From Nonomuraea solani (GTDB lineage Bacteria; Actinomycetota; Actinomycetes; Streptosporangiales; Streptosporangiaceae), in assembly GCF_900108335.1 (NCBI RefSeq), contig NZ_FNVT01000021.1:164733-228732 (forward strand): a stretch of DNA of 64,000 bases, read 5' to 3'. A program made the position numbers and the translations under genes. Position 1 is the stretch's first letter; the number at the start of each line of letters is the position of its first letter. Below the pieces are notes generated by a model. The model ran no database searches. It was not told where the DNA came from and saw nothing but the letters and a program-made list of their open reading frames with translations. Of the stretch, positions 1-9,300 are shown piece after piece.

Positions 1-417
1 TACAACCTGCTCACGCGCGCGCCCGAGCTGGAGGTGCTGCCCGCGTGCGAGGACTACGGCCTCGGCGTGATCCCGTGGAGCCCGCTGGCCGGCGGCCTGC
101 TGGGCGGCGTGCTACGCAAGCTGGACAAGGGCCGCTCGGGCGCCGACCACATGGTCAAGCAGCTCGAGAAGCACCGCGACGCGATCGAGCAGTACGAGAA
201 GTTCTGTGACGAGCTGAACGAGGAGCCGGCCAACGTGGCGCTGGCCTGGCTGCTCAAGCAGCGGGCGGTCGCCGCGCCGATCATCGGCCCGCGCACCATG
301 GAGCAGCTCGAAGGCAGCCTGCGCGCCGTGGAGATCGAGCTGGACGAGGCCGCCCTGGCCCGTCTCGACGAGATCTTCCCCGGTCACCGCACCGCGCCGG
401 AGGACTACGCCTGGTAA
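1..417 (+). CDS. Aldo/keto reductase, C-terminal part (5' end outside window)
   Basis: The reading frame is open from the first base and ends in TAA, giving the last 138 residues of an aldo/keto reductase. These NAD(P)H-dependent cytoplasmic enzymes reduce aldehydes and ketones on a TIM barrel. What is visible is the back half of the barrel: the loop segment GVIPWSPLAGGLL, a helix ending in NVALAWLLKQ, and IIGPRTMEQL, which in this family contacts the cofactor phosphate. It is closest in style to the YajO/general-stress branch. The catalytic Asp-Tyr-Lys-His residues lie upstream of the window, so the substrate cannot be guessed. Confidence 0.9.
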   Translation, partial: YNLLTRAPELEVLPACEDYGLGVIPWSPLAGGLLGGVLRKLDKGRSGADHMVKQLEKHRDAIEQYEKFCDELNEEPANVALAWLLKQRAVAAPIIGPRTMEQLEGSLRAVEIELDEAALARLDEIFPGHRTAPEDYAW

Positions 418-424
418 CGAGGCG

Positions 425-508
425 TCAGGTCAGCAGGGCGCCGACGATCACGATCAGCAGCAGCAGGCCGAGCACGACGGGCAGCAGCCAGGAGCGAGGA
501 CGATCCAC
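425..508 (-). CDS. Possible 27-residue single-span membrane peptide
   Basis: A short frame directly downstream of the thpR-like gene starts at GTG and reads VDRPRSWLLPVVLGLLLL followed by IVIVGALLT. That is a charged, arginine-containing N-terminus and one strongly hydrophobic span that would place the peptide in the membrane. It overlaps neither neighbour. The frame stays open further upstream into thpR, so the true start is uncertain. There is no clear ribosome site. Hydrophobic peptides of this length can arise by chance in GC-rich DNA, so confidence is low. Confidence 0.3.
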   Translation of the reverse strand: MDRPRSWLLPVVLGLLLLIVIVGALLT

Positions 509-518
509 GTCCTGGAGC

Positions 519-1076
519 CTAGCTCCGCTCGGCGGGTGCGAGTGCCCATTCGGCGAGTGACTCGTACCTCACCTGAGGCCCGGTGTGGCTGCGGACGAGA
601 CGGACGGACTCCGCCCGCCACGGCGAGCCGCTGAACCCGGTCAGCGACTCGACCAGGGGGCGGAGGTCCGTCTCCGTCTTGGCCCTGGCCAGCGTGAGGT
701 GCGGGTGGAAACGTTTCTCGTCCGGGTGCGGGGCTCCGGCCCGCCGGGCGCCCGCCTTGACGGAGTCGGACAGCCTGACCATGGAGTCGCCGGTGACGCC
801 CGCCCAGAAGACGCGGGCCCGGCGTACGGAGGAGAAGGCCCCGAACCCGTCGAAGGCCAGGTCCAGGGCGGAGTGGCGGTGCACGGCGCGGGCCAGGCGC
901 TCCTCCACCTCGGGCAGCAGGTGATCGGGCACCTCGCCGAAGAACCCGAGCGTGATGTGCCACGTGGCCCGGTCAGGCCAGCGCAGCCCCGGCACCTGCC
1001 CCACGTGCGGCGCGATCGCGTCCGAGATCTCGTCCAGCACCGTGTCGGGCGGCACCAGAGCCGCAAAAAGCCTCAT
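519..1076 (-). CDS. thpR: RNA 2',3'-cyclic phosphodiesterase (ThpR/LigT-like)
   Basis: This 185-residue protein has the two HxT signatures of the 2H phosphoesterase superfamily: H40-I-T-L and H126-L-T-L, each on a predicted core strand. Family members hydrolyse 2',3'-cyclic phosphate ends of RNA in the cytoplasm. The length (about 180-190 aa) and the opening MRLFAALVPP match the bacterial LigT/ThpR family. The ATG start fits the conserved first strand. It stands alone here, convergent with the aldo/keto reductase and 92 nt from the end of the MFS gene. Assignment to the family is firm; the in vivo substrate is inferred. Confidence 0.9.
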   Translation of the reverse strand: MRLFAALVPPDTVLDEISDAIAPHVGQVPGLRWPDRATWHITLGFFGEVPDHLLPEVEERLARAVHRHSALDLAFDGFGAFSSVRRARVFWAGVTGDSMVRLSDSVKAGARRAGAPHPDEKRFHPHLTLARAKTETDLRPLVESLTGFSGSPWRAESVRLVRSHTGPQVRYESLAEWALAPAERS

Positions 1077-1116
1077 GCCATCAGATTCTCACCGACTGAC
1101 GGCACCGTTCACGCCA

Positions 1117-1188
1117 GCGCTCATGCCATCGCTCTGGTCGGCGCTCATGCCATTGCTCTTGTCTGCGCTCAGGCCATCGCCAGCACCG
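1117..1188. repeat. 24-bp tandem repeat, about three copies, running into the MFS stop codon
   Basis: Two near-identical 24-nt units (1117-1140 and 1141-1164) each begin GCGCTCATGCCAT. A third degenerate unit starts at 1165 and contains the stop codon and last codons of the MFS gene. The array fills the gap between the MFS and thpR genes. It looks like slippage-type duplication of the gene's 3' end. No hairpin typical of a terminator is visible here. Confidence 0.65.
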
Positions 1189-2392
1189 GCCGGCTCACCC
1201 GTGAGCTGATCAGGCGCGTCATGAGCACCGCCAGCCCGGTGCCGACCAGGACCAGCACGCCGGACAGGACCACGCCCATCCGGGGCCCGCCCAGCTCGGA
1301 CAGCCACCCGATCAGCGGCGCGCCCAGCGGGGCGCCGCCGGTGAACACCAGCATGTAGATCCCCATGACCCGCCCCCGCATCTCCTGCGAGGTCGCGAGC
1401 TGAACGCTCGCGTTGGCGGCCGTGTTGATCGTGATCAGCGCGATCCCGGTCGGGATCAGCAGCAGCAGGTACGCGGGATAGAACGGCGCCAGCCCGGTCG
1501 CGATCTGGAACACCCCGAACCCGATCGCCCCAGCGAACAGCACCTTCTTCGACAGCCGCGCCCGCCGCGCGGCCAGCAGCGCCCCGCCGAGCGCCCCCAC
1601 CGCGAACATGCTGGAGGCCAGGCCGAACGAGGACGCCCCCGCCTTGAACACCTCGCGCGCCATCAGCGCGATCGACATCGAGAACGACTGCGAGAACATC
1701 GACACGAACCCGATCAGCAGCACCGGCATGAGCAGCTCTTCACGCTGCACCACGTACCGGAGCCCTTCGCGGAGCTGCCCCTTGGCCCTGGGCACGCGCT
1801 CGGAGACGTTCAGCTCGGACTTCCGCATGAAGACCAGGCTGGAGATCACGCCGCCGAAGGTCAGCGCGTTGATCAGGAAGAGCGGCCCGGTTCCGGCGAA
1901 CACGTAGATCAGCACGCCGGCCAGCGCCGGGCCGACCACGCGGGCCAGGTTGAAGATGGAGCTGTTGAGCGCGATCGCGTTGGGCAGGTCCTGGCGGCCG
2001 ACCATCTCGACCACGAACGCCTGCCGCGTCGGCACCTCCACGCAAGAGATCATGCCGAGCGTGAACGCCATCACGTACACATGCCAGACCTGGGCGGAGC
2101 CCGTCATCGTGAGCACGCCGATGGTGAGGGCCAGCCCGGCCATCAACGTCTGCGCGGCGATGAGGATGGGCCGCTTGGGATAGCGGTCGGCGAGCACGCC
2201 GCCGAACATCCCGAACAGCAGCATCGGCAGGAACTGCAGCGCGGTCGCCATTCCGAGCGCCGCCGCGCTGCCGTTGGTCAGGTCGAGGATCAACCAGTCC
2301 TGGGCGGTGCGCTGCAGCCAGGTGCCGACGTTGGAGACGGTGCCCCCGGCTGCGAACATGCGATAGTTGTGAATCCTGAGTGACCGGAACAT
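1169..2392 (-). CDS. MFS transporter (EntS/transmembrane secretion effector type)
   Basis: This 407-residue protein from the ATG at 2392 has about 12 hydrophobic spans and the opening FRSLRIHNYRMFAAGG, which is typical of the MFS_3 group of drug/siderophore exporters (EntS-like). The loop after TM2 contains GGVLADRYPKR, the classic MFS motif A. The frame stays open far upstream through the MarR gene, but that extension is arginine/proline-rich nonsense, so the start just after the MarR stop is preferred. It lies 23 nt downstream of the MarR gene on the same strand, so the regulator probably controls this efflux pump. The substrate is unknown. Confidence 0.85.
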   Translation of the reverse strand: MFRSLRIHNYRMFAAGGTVSNVGTWLQRTAQDWLILDLTNGSAAALGMATALQFLPMLLFGMFGGVLADRYPKRPILIAAQTLMAGLALTIGVLTMTGSAQVWHVYVMAFTLGMISCVEVPTRQAFVVEMVGRQDLPNAIALNSSIFNLARVVGPALAGVLIYVFAGTGPLFLINALTFGGVISSLVFMRKSELNVSERVPRAKGQLREGLRYVVQREELLMPVLLIGFVSMFSQSFSMSIALMAREVFKAGASSFGLASSMFAVGALGGALLAARRARLSKKVLFAGAIGFGVFQIATGLAPFYPAYLLLLIPTGIALITINTAANASVQLATSQEMRGRVMGIYMLVFTGGAPLGAPLIGWLSELGGPRMGVVLSGVLVLVGTGLAVLMTRLISSRVSRPVLAMA

Positions 2393-2415
2393 CCCGGTCC
2401 TGGGTTCCTCAGGCT

Positions 2416-2868
2416 CTAGATCTTGCTGAGCTTCTCCAGGATCGGCGCCGCCTGCCGCAGGATCGACCGCTCCTCGGGCGAGAGTTCCTTCACCCGCTGG
2501 GTCAGCCACGCCTCCTTGCGGCGGCGTTCCTCCTTCAGCAACTTCTGGGCGGCCTCGGTCACGGTCACGGTCACCTGGCGCCGGTCGGTCGGATGCGGGG
2601 TACGGGCGAGCAGGCCGCGTTCCTCGAGTGCGGCGATCACGCGCGTCATCGAGGGCGGTTGCACCTTCTCGAGCTCGGCCAATTCGCCGGGGGTTATCCC
2701 GGAATGCCGTTCCACGGCGGCGAGCGTCGCGAACTGGGTGGGCGTCAGCGGGTGAGCCGCCGCCTGTCGTCGGAGGCGCCTGGTCAGCCTTGCCAAGGAA
2801 ACGCGCAGGGCTGAAGCCAGGCCTGCGTCGCTGCGCAGGTCCATCTTGGGCTGGGTTTTGGTTAGCAC
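2416..2868 (-). CDS. MarR family transcriptional regulator
   Basis: A 150-residue protein with a MarR winged helix. Residues about 40-110 carry the helix-turn-helix (TPTQFATLAAVERHSGITPG, recognition helix around PSMTRVIAALE) and the wing R-T-P-H-P-T-D-R-R-Q. The RT..PTDRR wing motif is diagnostic. Such dimeric proteins usually repress a neighbouring efflux gene until a small ligand binds. The GTG start at 2868 is used here; an ATG at 2844 would give 142 residues and is possible. The GTG lies inside an inverted repeat (2861-2888), which suggests autorepression and control of the downstream MFS gene. Confidence 0.88.
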   Translation of the reverse strand: MLTKTQPKMDLRSDAGLASALRVSLARLTRRLRRQAAAHPLTPTQFATLAAVERHSGITPGELAELEKVQPPSMTRVIAALEERGLLARTPHPTDRRQVTVTVTEAAQKLLKEERRRKEAWLTQRVKELSPEERSILRQAAPILEKLSKI

Positions 2869-2888
2869 GTGTCATTACCTTTGCTAAC
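2861..2888. promoter_or_regulatory. Inverted repeat, candidate MarR operator
   Basis: GTTAGC at 2861-2866 and GCTAAC at 2883-2888 form a perfect 6-bp inverted repeat with a 16-nt spacer. One arm touches the GTG start of the MarR gene. On the minus strand TATAGT lies just upstream and could be a -10 box. Position and symmetry fit an autoregulatory operator; binding is inferred. Confidence 0.45.
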
Positions 2889-2958
2889 TATACGGCATGG
2901 CAAGATATTTCCCTAAATAACGGTCGTTTCACGCGTTGTACCCCCTTGATACCCCGAA

Positions 2959-2982
2959 GCCGCCCCGCGTGCGCAGGGCGGC
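2959..2982 (-). terminator. Stem-loop after NCS2 permease
   Basis: GCCGCCC (2959-2965) and GGGCGGC (2976-2982) make a perfect 7-bp GC stem with a 10-nt loop, 14 nt past the permease stop codon on the minus strand. There is no T-run, as is usual in high-GC actinobacteria. Confidence 0.6.
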
Positions 2983-2996
2983 TCCGACCTGCTCGC

Positions 2997-4460
2997 TCAG
3001 ACGCCGAGCAGCGCCCTGATCGGGCCGATCGCGAAGTAGATCGCGAACAGGATGGCCACGCCCCACAGCAGCGGATGGATCTCGCGGGTCTTGCCGCTGA
3101 CCACCTTGATCAGCACGTAGCTGATGAACCCTGCGCCGATGCCGTTCGAGATCGAGTACGTGAACGGCATGATCACGATGGTGAAGAACGCCGGGATGGC
3201 GATCTCGAAGTCGTTCCAGTCGATGTCCCGGATCGCGGTCATCATCATGAAGCCCACCAGGACCAGCGCGGGAGCGGCGGCCTCGTACGGCACGACCGTG
3301 ACGAGCGGCGCGAAGAAGATGGCCACCAGGAACAGCAACCCCGTCACCACGCTGGCCAGGCCCGTGCGAGCACCCTCGCCGACGCCCGCCGCCGACTCGA
3401 TGTAGGTGGTGTTCGAGGACACCGAGCCCGCGCCACCGGCCGCCGCGCCGATCGAGTCGACGAGCAGGATCTGCTTGGTACGCGGCAGCGTCCCGTCCTC
3501 CTGCACCAGGTCCGCCTGGCGGCCGACGCCCACGATCGTGCCCATGGTGTCGAAGAAGTCCGTGATCAGCAGGGTGAACACGAGCAGCGCGGCCAGCAGC
3601 ACGTCCACGCGGATGAAGGCGCCGAACGGGTTGAACTCGTTGAAGAGCACCAGCGGGTTGTGGAAGCCGAAGATCTGCTCGGGTACGGCGGGCAGGTTCA
3701 GCATCCAGCCCCCGGGGTTCTGGGGCGTGAAGTTGCCCGCCTTGGCGAGCAGTTCGACGATGACCGCCAGGACCGTGGTCCCGACGATGCCGATGAGGAT
3801 GGCGCCCCGGACCTTCCGCGCCACCATCGTGGCCGTCGCGAGCAGCCCGATGATGAACACGAAGATCGGCCACGAGGTCAGGCCGCCGCCGATGCCCATC
3901 TCCAGGGGCGTTCCTGCGCCCTTGCGCACGAAGCCCGCGTCCGCGAATCCGATCAACGTGATGAACAGCCCGATGCCCACACTGATGGCGGTCTTGAGCT
4001 GGGCCGGGATGGCGTGGAAGACCGCCGTCCTGAGCCCCGTCAGCACCAGGACGGCGATGATGACGCCTTCGAGGAAGACCAGGCCCATGGCCTCCTCCCA
4101 GGTCATCACCGTGGCGATCTGGAAGGTGACGAAGGCGTTCAGGCCGAGCCCGGCCGCCATCGCGAAGGGCACCTTGCCGACGACCCCCATGAGGATCGTC
4201 AGCACGCCCGCCGCAAAGGCCGTACCGGCCGCGACGAGCGCCACGTTGGGCGTCGTGCCGTCGCCGATGAACTGGCCCTGGACGTCCTTGCCGTTGGCGA
4301 TGATCAACGGGTTCAGGACCACGATGTACGCCATGGTGAAGAACGTGGCCAGGCCGCCGCGTACCTCACGGGAGAAAGTCGAACCTCGTGCGGAGATGGC
4401 GAAGAAACGATCTATCGCGCTACGTGTGTTACTCACGACGCGAAGGGTGACAGTCGTCAT
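2997..4460 (-). CDS. NCS2 family permease (AzgA/PbuG-like purine transporter)
   Basis: This 487-residue integral membrane protein has 12-14 hydrophobic spans. The opening block RFFAISARGSTFSREVRGGL followed by TFFTMAYIVVLNP is the signature of the AzgA branch of nucleobase:cation symporters, which import hypoxanthine, guanine or adenine. A second hallmark is the segment around LLITDFFDTMGTIVGVGRQA in the core. The ATG start at 4460 gives a short N-terminal tail; a GTG a few codons later would also fit. It is transcribed divergently from DUF2530. Purine specificity is from family knowledge, not visible residues. Confidence 0.88.
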   Translation of the reverse strand: MTTVTLRVVSNTRSAIDRFFAISARGSTFSREVRGGLATFFTMAYIVVLNPLIIANGKDVQGQFIGDGTTPNVALVAAGTAFAAGVLTILMGVVGKVPFAMAAGLGLNAFVTFQIATVMTWEEAMGLVFLEGVIIAVLVLTGLRTAVFHAIPAQLKTAISVGIGLFITLIGFADAGFVRKGAGTPLEMGIGGGLTSWPIFVFIIGLLATATMVARKVRGAILIGIVGTTVLAVIVELLAKAGNFTPQNPGGWMLNLPAVPEQIFGFHNPLVLFNEFNPFGAFIRVDVLLAALLVFTLLITDFFDTMGTIVGVGRQADLVQEDGTLPRTKQILLVDSIGAAAGGAGSVSSNTTYIESAAGVGEGARTGLASVVTGLLFLVAIFFAPLVTVVPYEAAAPALVLVGFMMMTAIRDIDWNDFEIAIPAFFTIVIMPFTYSISNGIGAGFISYVLIKVVSGKTREIHPLLWGVAILFAIYFAIGPIRALLGV

Positions 4461-4506
4461 GAGCTGCGAAAAGAGGCGGTGATGAGATCGAGACCCGATT
4501 GGAAGC

Positions 4507-4512
4507 TAGGCT
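4507..4512 (+). promoter_or_regulatory. -10 box of leaderless DUF2530 gene
   Basis: TAGGCT lies 7 nt before the GTG at 4520, the spacing expected if transcription begins at the start codon. No Shine-Dalgarno sequence precedes that GTG, which supports a leaderless mRNA. Confidence 0.4.
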
Positions 4513-4519
4513 GGACAAC

Positions 4520-4732
4520 GTGAAGCAGGAGTGGCATCCCGACCCGGAGCCGATCAAGACCAACGACACCGTCGCCATCGCCGCCGGCACGGGTGTGTGG
4601 GCCGTCGCGCTGATCGCCCTGTTGATCTTCCGGCCCGCCCCCGAGAACACGTGGTGGATCTGGACCTGCATGACCGGGGTCGGCTTCGGCCTCTTCGGCA
4701 TCTGGCTCGTCCGGCGGCCCAAGCGCCGCTGA
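4520..4732 (+). CDS. DUF2530 small membrane protein
   Basis: A 70-residue protein with a charged N-terminus (KQEWHPDPEPIKTNDT), two hydrophobic spans (about 17-36 and 44-62) and a basic tail RRPKRR. This is the pattern of the actinobacterial DUF2530 family, whose function is unknown. A TTG seven codons upstream is in frame, but GTG 4520 is preferred because a -10-like TAGGCT sits just ahead of it. It is divergent from the NCS2 permease and is followed by a strong hairpin. Confidence 0.8.
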   Translation: MKQEWHPDPEPIKTNDTVAIAAGTGVWAVALIALLIFRPAPENTWWIWTCMTGVGFGLFGIWLVRRPKRR

Positions 4733-4743
4733 CAGGAGTCCCC

Positions 4744-4773
4744 CGCCGGAGCTGACATTCGTCATCTCCGGCG
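4744..4773 (+). terminator. Stem-loop terminator after DUF2530
   Basis: CGCCGGAG (4744-4751) pairs with CTCCGGCG (4766-4773). An inner TGAC/GTCA pairing extends the stem. It lies 11 nt past the stop codon. Confidence 0.65.
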
Positions 4774-4835
4774 ATTCGCCGAAGTCACCCAGAAGTGGTG
4801 TTTGCACCCACTACATCGGCATACGCCCCCGAACC

Positions 4836-6335
4836 ATGCTTGTACGCATGAAGAAGCCCATAGTGACATTCCTCCTTGGGGCGGTCGTCCTCACCGCCTG
4901 TGGCACCACCGGCGAGCCGGCGGCCAGGAGCACGGCCACCCCGGCGAAGAGCACTGCGGCACCGGCCACCGGGACGATCGCCTGGAGTCCCTGCACCGAC
5001 CTGATCACCCCCGACGGCAAGCCGGCCACCCCCGGCGCCAACGTCGAGTGCGGCAGGATCCCGGTCCCCCTGGACTACGCGGAGCCCGGCGGCGAGAAGA
5101 TCGACCTCGCGCTCATCCGCGTCAAGGCGAGCGGCGACCGCCTCGGTTCGCTGGTCTTCAACTTCGGCGGCCCCGGCGCGTCGGGCGTGGACACGCTCGC
5201 CCTGGCCGCCACCGCGTTCGGCAAGCTAGGCAGCCGCTACGACCTGGTCAGCTTCGACCCGCGCGGCGTCGACCGCAGCTCCGGCGTCAAATGCGGAGAC
5301 GACCTCGACAAGCTCCTGGCCGCCGGCGCGGACGATGACGCTGACAAGCTGGCCAAGGAGTTCGCGGCGGCCTGCGAGAAGGACTCGGGCAAGATCCTGC
5401 CGCACGTCGGCACCGTGAACGCGGCCAAGGACCTCGACGTCCTGCGGGCCGCGCTCGGCGATGAGCGGCTCAACTACTTCGGCCTCTCCTACGGCACCCA
5501 CCTCGGCGCCGTCTACGCCACCCACTTCCCGAAGAAGGTCGGCCGCTTCGTCCTGGACAGCGCCTTCGACCCCACGGTGACGTTCGAGGAGCGGGCGGTG
5601 ATCCAGGCGACCGGCTTCGACCAGGCGTTCGAGGCGTTCGCCAAGGACTGCGTGGCGCAGAGCTGCGAACTGGGCGACAGCCCGGCCGCCGCCGAGAAGA
5701 GCGTCGAACAGCTCCTGAACGGCCTCAAGACCAAGCCGCTCAAGGTGGGGGACCGCGAGCTCACGTACGGCCTGGCGCAGCTCGCCGTCATCACTCCCCT
5801 GTACGCCAAGCAGACGTGGCCCATGCTCGAACAGGCGGCCGCCGCCGCCATCAAAGGCAACGGCGCCACGCTGCTGTCCCTGGCGGACGCGTACACCGGG
5901 CGCAGGGCGGACGGGACCTACTCGACGATGATGACGAGCCTGGCCGCGATCAACTGCGCCGACAACGCCGAACGCCCCACCACCGCCGAAGCCGCCAAGA
6001 TGAACGACAAGGTGAAGAAGATCTTCCCCATCCTGTCGGTCGAGGGCGTCAGCGGCTCCTGCGCCCACTGGCCGGTCCAGGGCGACGACGCGGCCAAGCG
6101 CATCGACGCCACCGGCTCGGCCCCGATCGTCGTCGTCGGCGGCAAGGGCGACCCCGCCACGCCGTACCGGTGGGCGACGACCCTCACCGAGCAGCTCAAG
6201 ACGGGCGTCCTGGTCACCTATGAGGGCGAGGGACACGGCGCCTACCTGACCGGCAACGCCTGCGTCATGCGAACGGTGGACGCGTACGTGCTGGAGGGCA
6301 AGGTCCCGGCCGCGAACACCACCTGCGCCGCCTGA
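4836..6335 (+). CDS. Secreted alpha/beta-hydrolase lipoprotein, tripeptidyl-aminopeptidase-like (S33)
   Basis: A 499-residue exported protein. The N-terminus KKPIVTFLLGAVVLTAC is a lipoprotein signal with lipobox LTAC, so the mature protein should be membrane-anchored outside the cell. The nucleophile elbow G-L-S218-Y-G, the acid D439 in GKGDPATPY and H467 in GEGHGAY complete the catalytic triad seen in the SlpD/SlpE/TAP family, which remove N-terminal tripeptides or hydrolyse esters. Length matches the family. ATG 4836 is used; ATG 4848 leaves the same lipoprotein signal and may be the true start. It is monocistronic and ends at a perfect 12-bp hairpin. The substrate is unknown. Confidence 0.88.
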   Translation: MLVRMKKPIVTFLLGAVVLTACGTTGEPAARSTATPAKSTAAPATGTIAWSPCTDLITPDGKPATPGANVECGRIPVPLDYAEPGGEKIDLALIRVKASGDRLGSLVFNFGGPGASGVDTLALAATAFGKLGSRYDLVSFDPRGVDRSSGVKCGDDLDKLLAAGADDDADKLAKEFAAACEKDSGKILPHVGTVNAAKDLDVLRAALGDERLNYFGLSYGTHLGAVYATHFPKKVGRFVLDSAFDPTVTFEERAVIQATGFDQAFEAFAKDCVAQSCELGDSPAAAEKSVEQLLNGLKTKPLKVGDRELTYGLAQLAVITPLYAKQTWPMLEQAAAAAIKGNGATLLSLADAYTGRRADGTYSTMMTSLAAINCADNAERPTTAEAAKMNDKVKKIFPILSVEGVSGSCAHWPVQGDDAAKRIDATGSAPIVVVGGKGDPATPYRWATTLTEQLKTGVLVTYEGEGHGAYLTGNACVMRTVDAYVLEGKVPAANTTCAA

Positions 6336-6351
6336 CAGGGGCTCACCCGGA

Positions 6352-6378
6352 GTCGTGGTCCGGCAACCGGACCACGAC
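6352..6378. terminator. Perfect 12-bp bidirectional terminator hairpin
   Basis: GTCGTGGTCCGG (6352-6363) and CCGGACCACGAC (6367-6378) pair fully around a 3-nt loop. The hairpin lies between two convergent stop codons, 17 nt from one and 6 nt from the other, so it probably serves both genes. Confidence 0.85.
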
Positions 6379-6383
6379 ATCCG

Positions 6384-9300
6384 TCACGACAGATCGGCCT
6401 CGGCCAGGAGCAGCGGGACCGCGCCGGGGTCACGGAGCAGCGCGGCCACCGCGAGGCGGTCGTTCCACTGCCCGGTCGCCCAGGCCAGCCCGCGAGCCAG
6501 CCCATCGACCCCGGTGCAGTGCACGGCCCCCTCGAAGTAGCGCCAGGCGCACTCCACCCCGTCGACCAGCAGCTTCTCGTGCTCCACATACGTCCGCGGC
6601 ACCGTGGGCAGCAGGGACCGCACCTCGGCGGGCACGTCGCGCACGGTTCCCTCGGACGTGACCTCTCCCGAGGTCAGCTCCCCGGCGAGCGGCAGGTCGA
6701 GCAGCTCGGACAGCGCCTCGGCCAGATCGTACGAGGCCAGCACCAGCGGCCGCTCCGTGACGAGCTGCAGCAGGTCGGGAGCCTCCACCACCACGGCGTC
6801 GTCCGCCGAAGCCACCACGATCGTCCCGCCGAGCACCGCCCGCACCCGGGACGGCGGCGCCACCCGCGACGGGTCCACGGCCGCCAGGGCGATCCACAGG
6901 GCGCGCAACTGGGCCCGGTCCACCTCGATCGACTCGTCGGCCATCAGGTCGAGGAGCTCCTCGGGCCCGCCATGGGAGGCCAGCAGGTCGGCCAGCGTCG
7001 TGCGGACGCCGAGCATGGACAGGGCCGCCTCGTCGAGCCCGGCGGGGGCGTCGGCGTAGAGGCCCTGCAGCAGCGGGTCGGCCCCGAGGAGCCGCAGCTC
7101 CAGCGGCTTGCGCCCGCCCAGCACCGCGTGATTGGCCAGCCACCACGCCGTGTAGGACGGCACCTCCACGCCGTCGACCCGCAGCGGATGCAGGGCGGCC
7201 CGCAGCGGCGGCGTGGTGAGCAGCGCCAGCGCGGCCGGCCAGTCGGCCACCAGCTCCAGGTCGCGCACGGCCAGAAACTCGGGCACCAGCGGCGGCACGT
7301 CGAGGTCGGGCAGCAGGTCGAGGATGTGGTCGAGCCAGTCGGTCTCGCCGTCGAGGTCGTGGTCGCAGTCGTCGGGGTCGAGTAGCACGTCGGACTCGTG
7401 CACCACGCCGAATCCGTCGAGCACCCCCGCCGCCGCCAGCACGCGGGAGCCGTACGTCTCCTCCAGCTCGGACGCGGCCACCCCCAGATGGGTGCCGGAC
7501 TCCAGCAGCTTCGCCAGCGCCCCGCCGGCCAGCATCAGCTCGCCGGCCGGATAGAGCTCGCCATCGGTGCCGCGCAGCGCCAGCTCGGCCAGCCACGGCG
7601 CCTCACCGGGCGCCAGCCCCGACGCCCCCACCAGGGACAGCACGGCCCGCGACACCGGCTCGGGATCGGCGCTGTCGAGCGACTCCGCGACCGCGGCCTT
7701 GGTCAGCGGGTCTTCCAGGATCGTCCTGGGCGTGGCCTCGGCGGCGCCCAGGCGCAGCAGCGCCGGGTGGGCCGCCTCGGGGTGCACGATGCGCAGCCCG
7801 AGCGGCGTCAGGTCGAGGTCGGCGCCCCCGTCGGTCAGGATGAGCGTGCCGCGCGGCCCGCGCACCACCCGGCCGTCGGTCAGCGGCACCGGCAGGGCGC
7901 CCAGCGACTCGGGGTCGTCGGCGGGCAGCACCGTGTAGAGCGAACGCCACCACGACGGCTCCCGCGTGTCCGTGGCCTCACCCGACAGCAGATCGACGAT
8001 GTCGGCCAGCTCCACCCGGCGCACGCCGAGCGAGACCATGGCGGGGTGGCGAGCCGGCCAGCCCGCCGGCAGCAGCCCCGGCACGAAGCCCGCGACCGCC
8101 TCAAGCAACTCAGCCGAACCACCCGCCACCACGGCCGCATCCCGCCCAGCGACCACCCAGCCGGCCGCTCCGGACCCTTCGCCCTCGGGCCCGCCACCGG
8201 CCGAATCCCGGCCCGCGGCCGCCGAATGCTCACCCCGCCCCCACTCGGCATCGGGCTCATAGACCTTCGCATCGGCGAACGACGGCGTCTGTACGACCGG
8301 AGCGGGCGCCGACAGCGCCGGCAGCAGGGGCGTGCTCGGCAGGCGCTCCAGGATGGCCCGGCGCACACGGGCGTCGAGCTCGCCCTTCCCCATCAGCGAG
8401 GGCACGAGATCGAGCAGCTTGGAGGTGCGCGGCAGCTCGCGCAGCAGCCGGACATAGGCGTCGGCCGCCCGCTCCACCAGGAAGTCGGCCAGCGGACCCT
8501 TGGCGACGTGCCGCCGGTCGGTGGCCATCGGGAGCGACGCGATCAGCAGCGCGGGCAGGTCGATGGGCTCGTCGCTGGGCGTGGGCGCGTGCACCACGGG
8601 CGGCACGGTGGCCGGCAGCGGCCCGGGCTCGCCGGTGCCGGTGACGGGCACCGCCCAGCGCAGCGACCAGTAGGGCCGCGCGCGCTCCTCGGTGGGGCGG
8701 TCGGCGAAGAGCCTGCCCACCTCCTCGGGGGTGAACTCGCCGGACTCCGACACCACGTGCCAGCCGTCGGCCGGCACCTTGCGGATCTCGCCGTCGAGCT
8801 CGATCTCGATGACCTCGAGCGCGGGCAGGCCGATCAGCAGCGCGGGGCTGGTCTCGGCCAGCATCCGCCGCACGGCCTCGGCGCACGCCTGGTCGCGCAG
8901 CGGAAGGCGGACGAGCGTGTCGAAACCTTCGGGGATGTCGATGAGCGGCGGCTCGTCGAACGGCAGCCGCAGCAGCGGCACGTGCCCTGAGCGGTCGGCC
9001 AGCTCGCTCGCCAGCGCCGGGATCTCGGCGACAAGGGCCGCGGTCTCCGTACGGGACCAGCGCACGGCCCCGGCTCCCCGCGAGCCGATCGAGGGCGCGT
9101 CGCACACCGACACCACCGCCGCGAACCCGACACCGAACCGGCCCGCAGCGCCGGCCTCGGCCCGCTTGCCGGAGGCGCGCAGGGTGGACAGGCTCTCCAC
9201 GCCGGTGGCGTCGAGCGGGGCGCCGGTGTTGGCGGCCGTCAGCACGTCGCCGCGCAACGTCAGCCGCAACACCCCGGGCACGCCCGCCCGCAACGCCGCG

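Noticed and set aside
2393..2875. N-terminal extension of the MFS exporter to 568 residues
   Set aside because: The extra residues lie in a different frame of the MarR gene and read as Arg/Pro-rich noise; the real MFS start is after the MarR stop.
2628..4523. 631-codon plus-strand frame across the MarR/permease region
   Set aside because: Its product is His/Arg/Asp/Gln-rich filler antisense to the NCS2 permease; no start signal or family.
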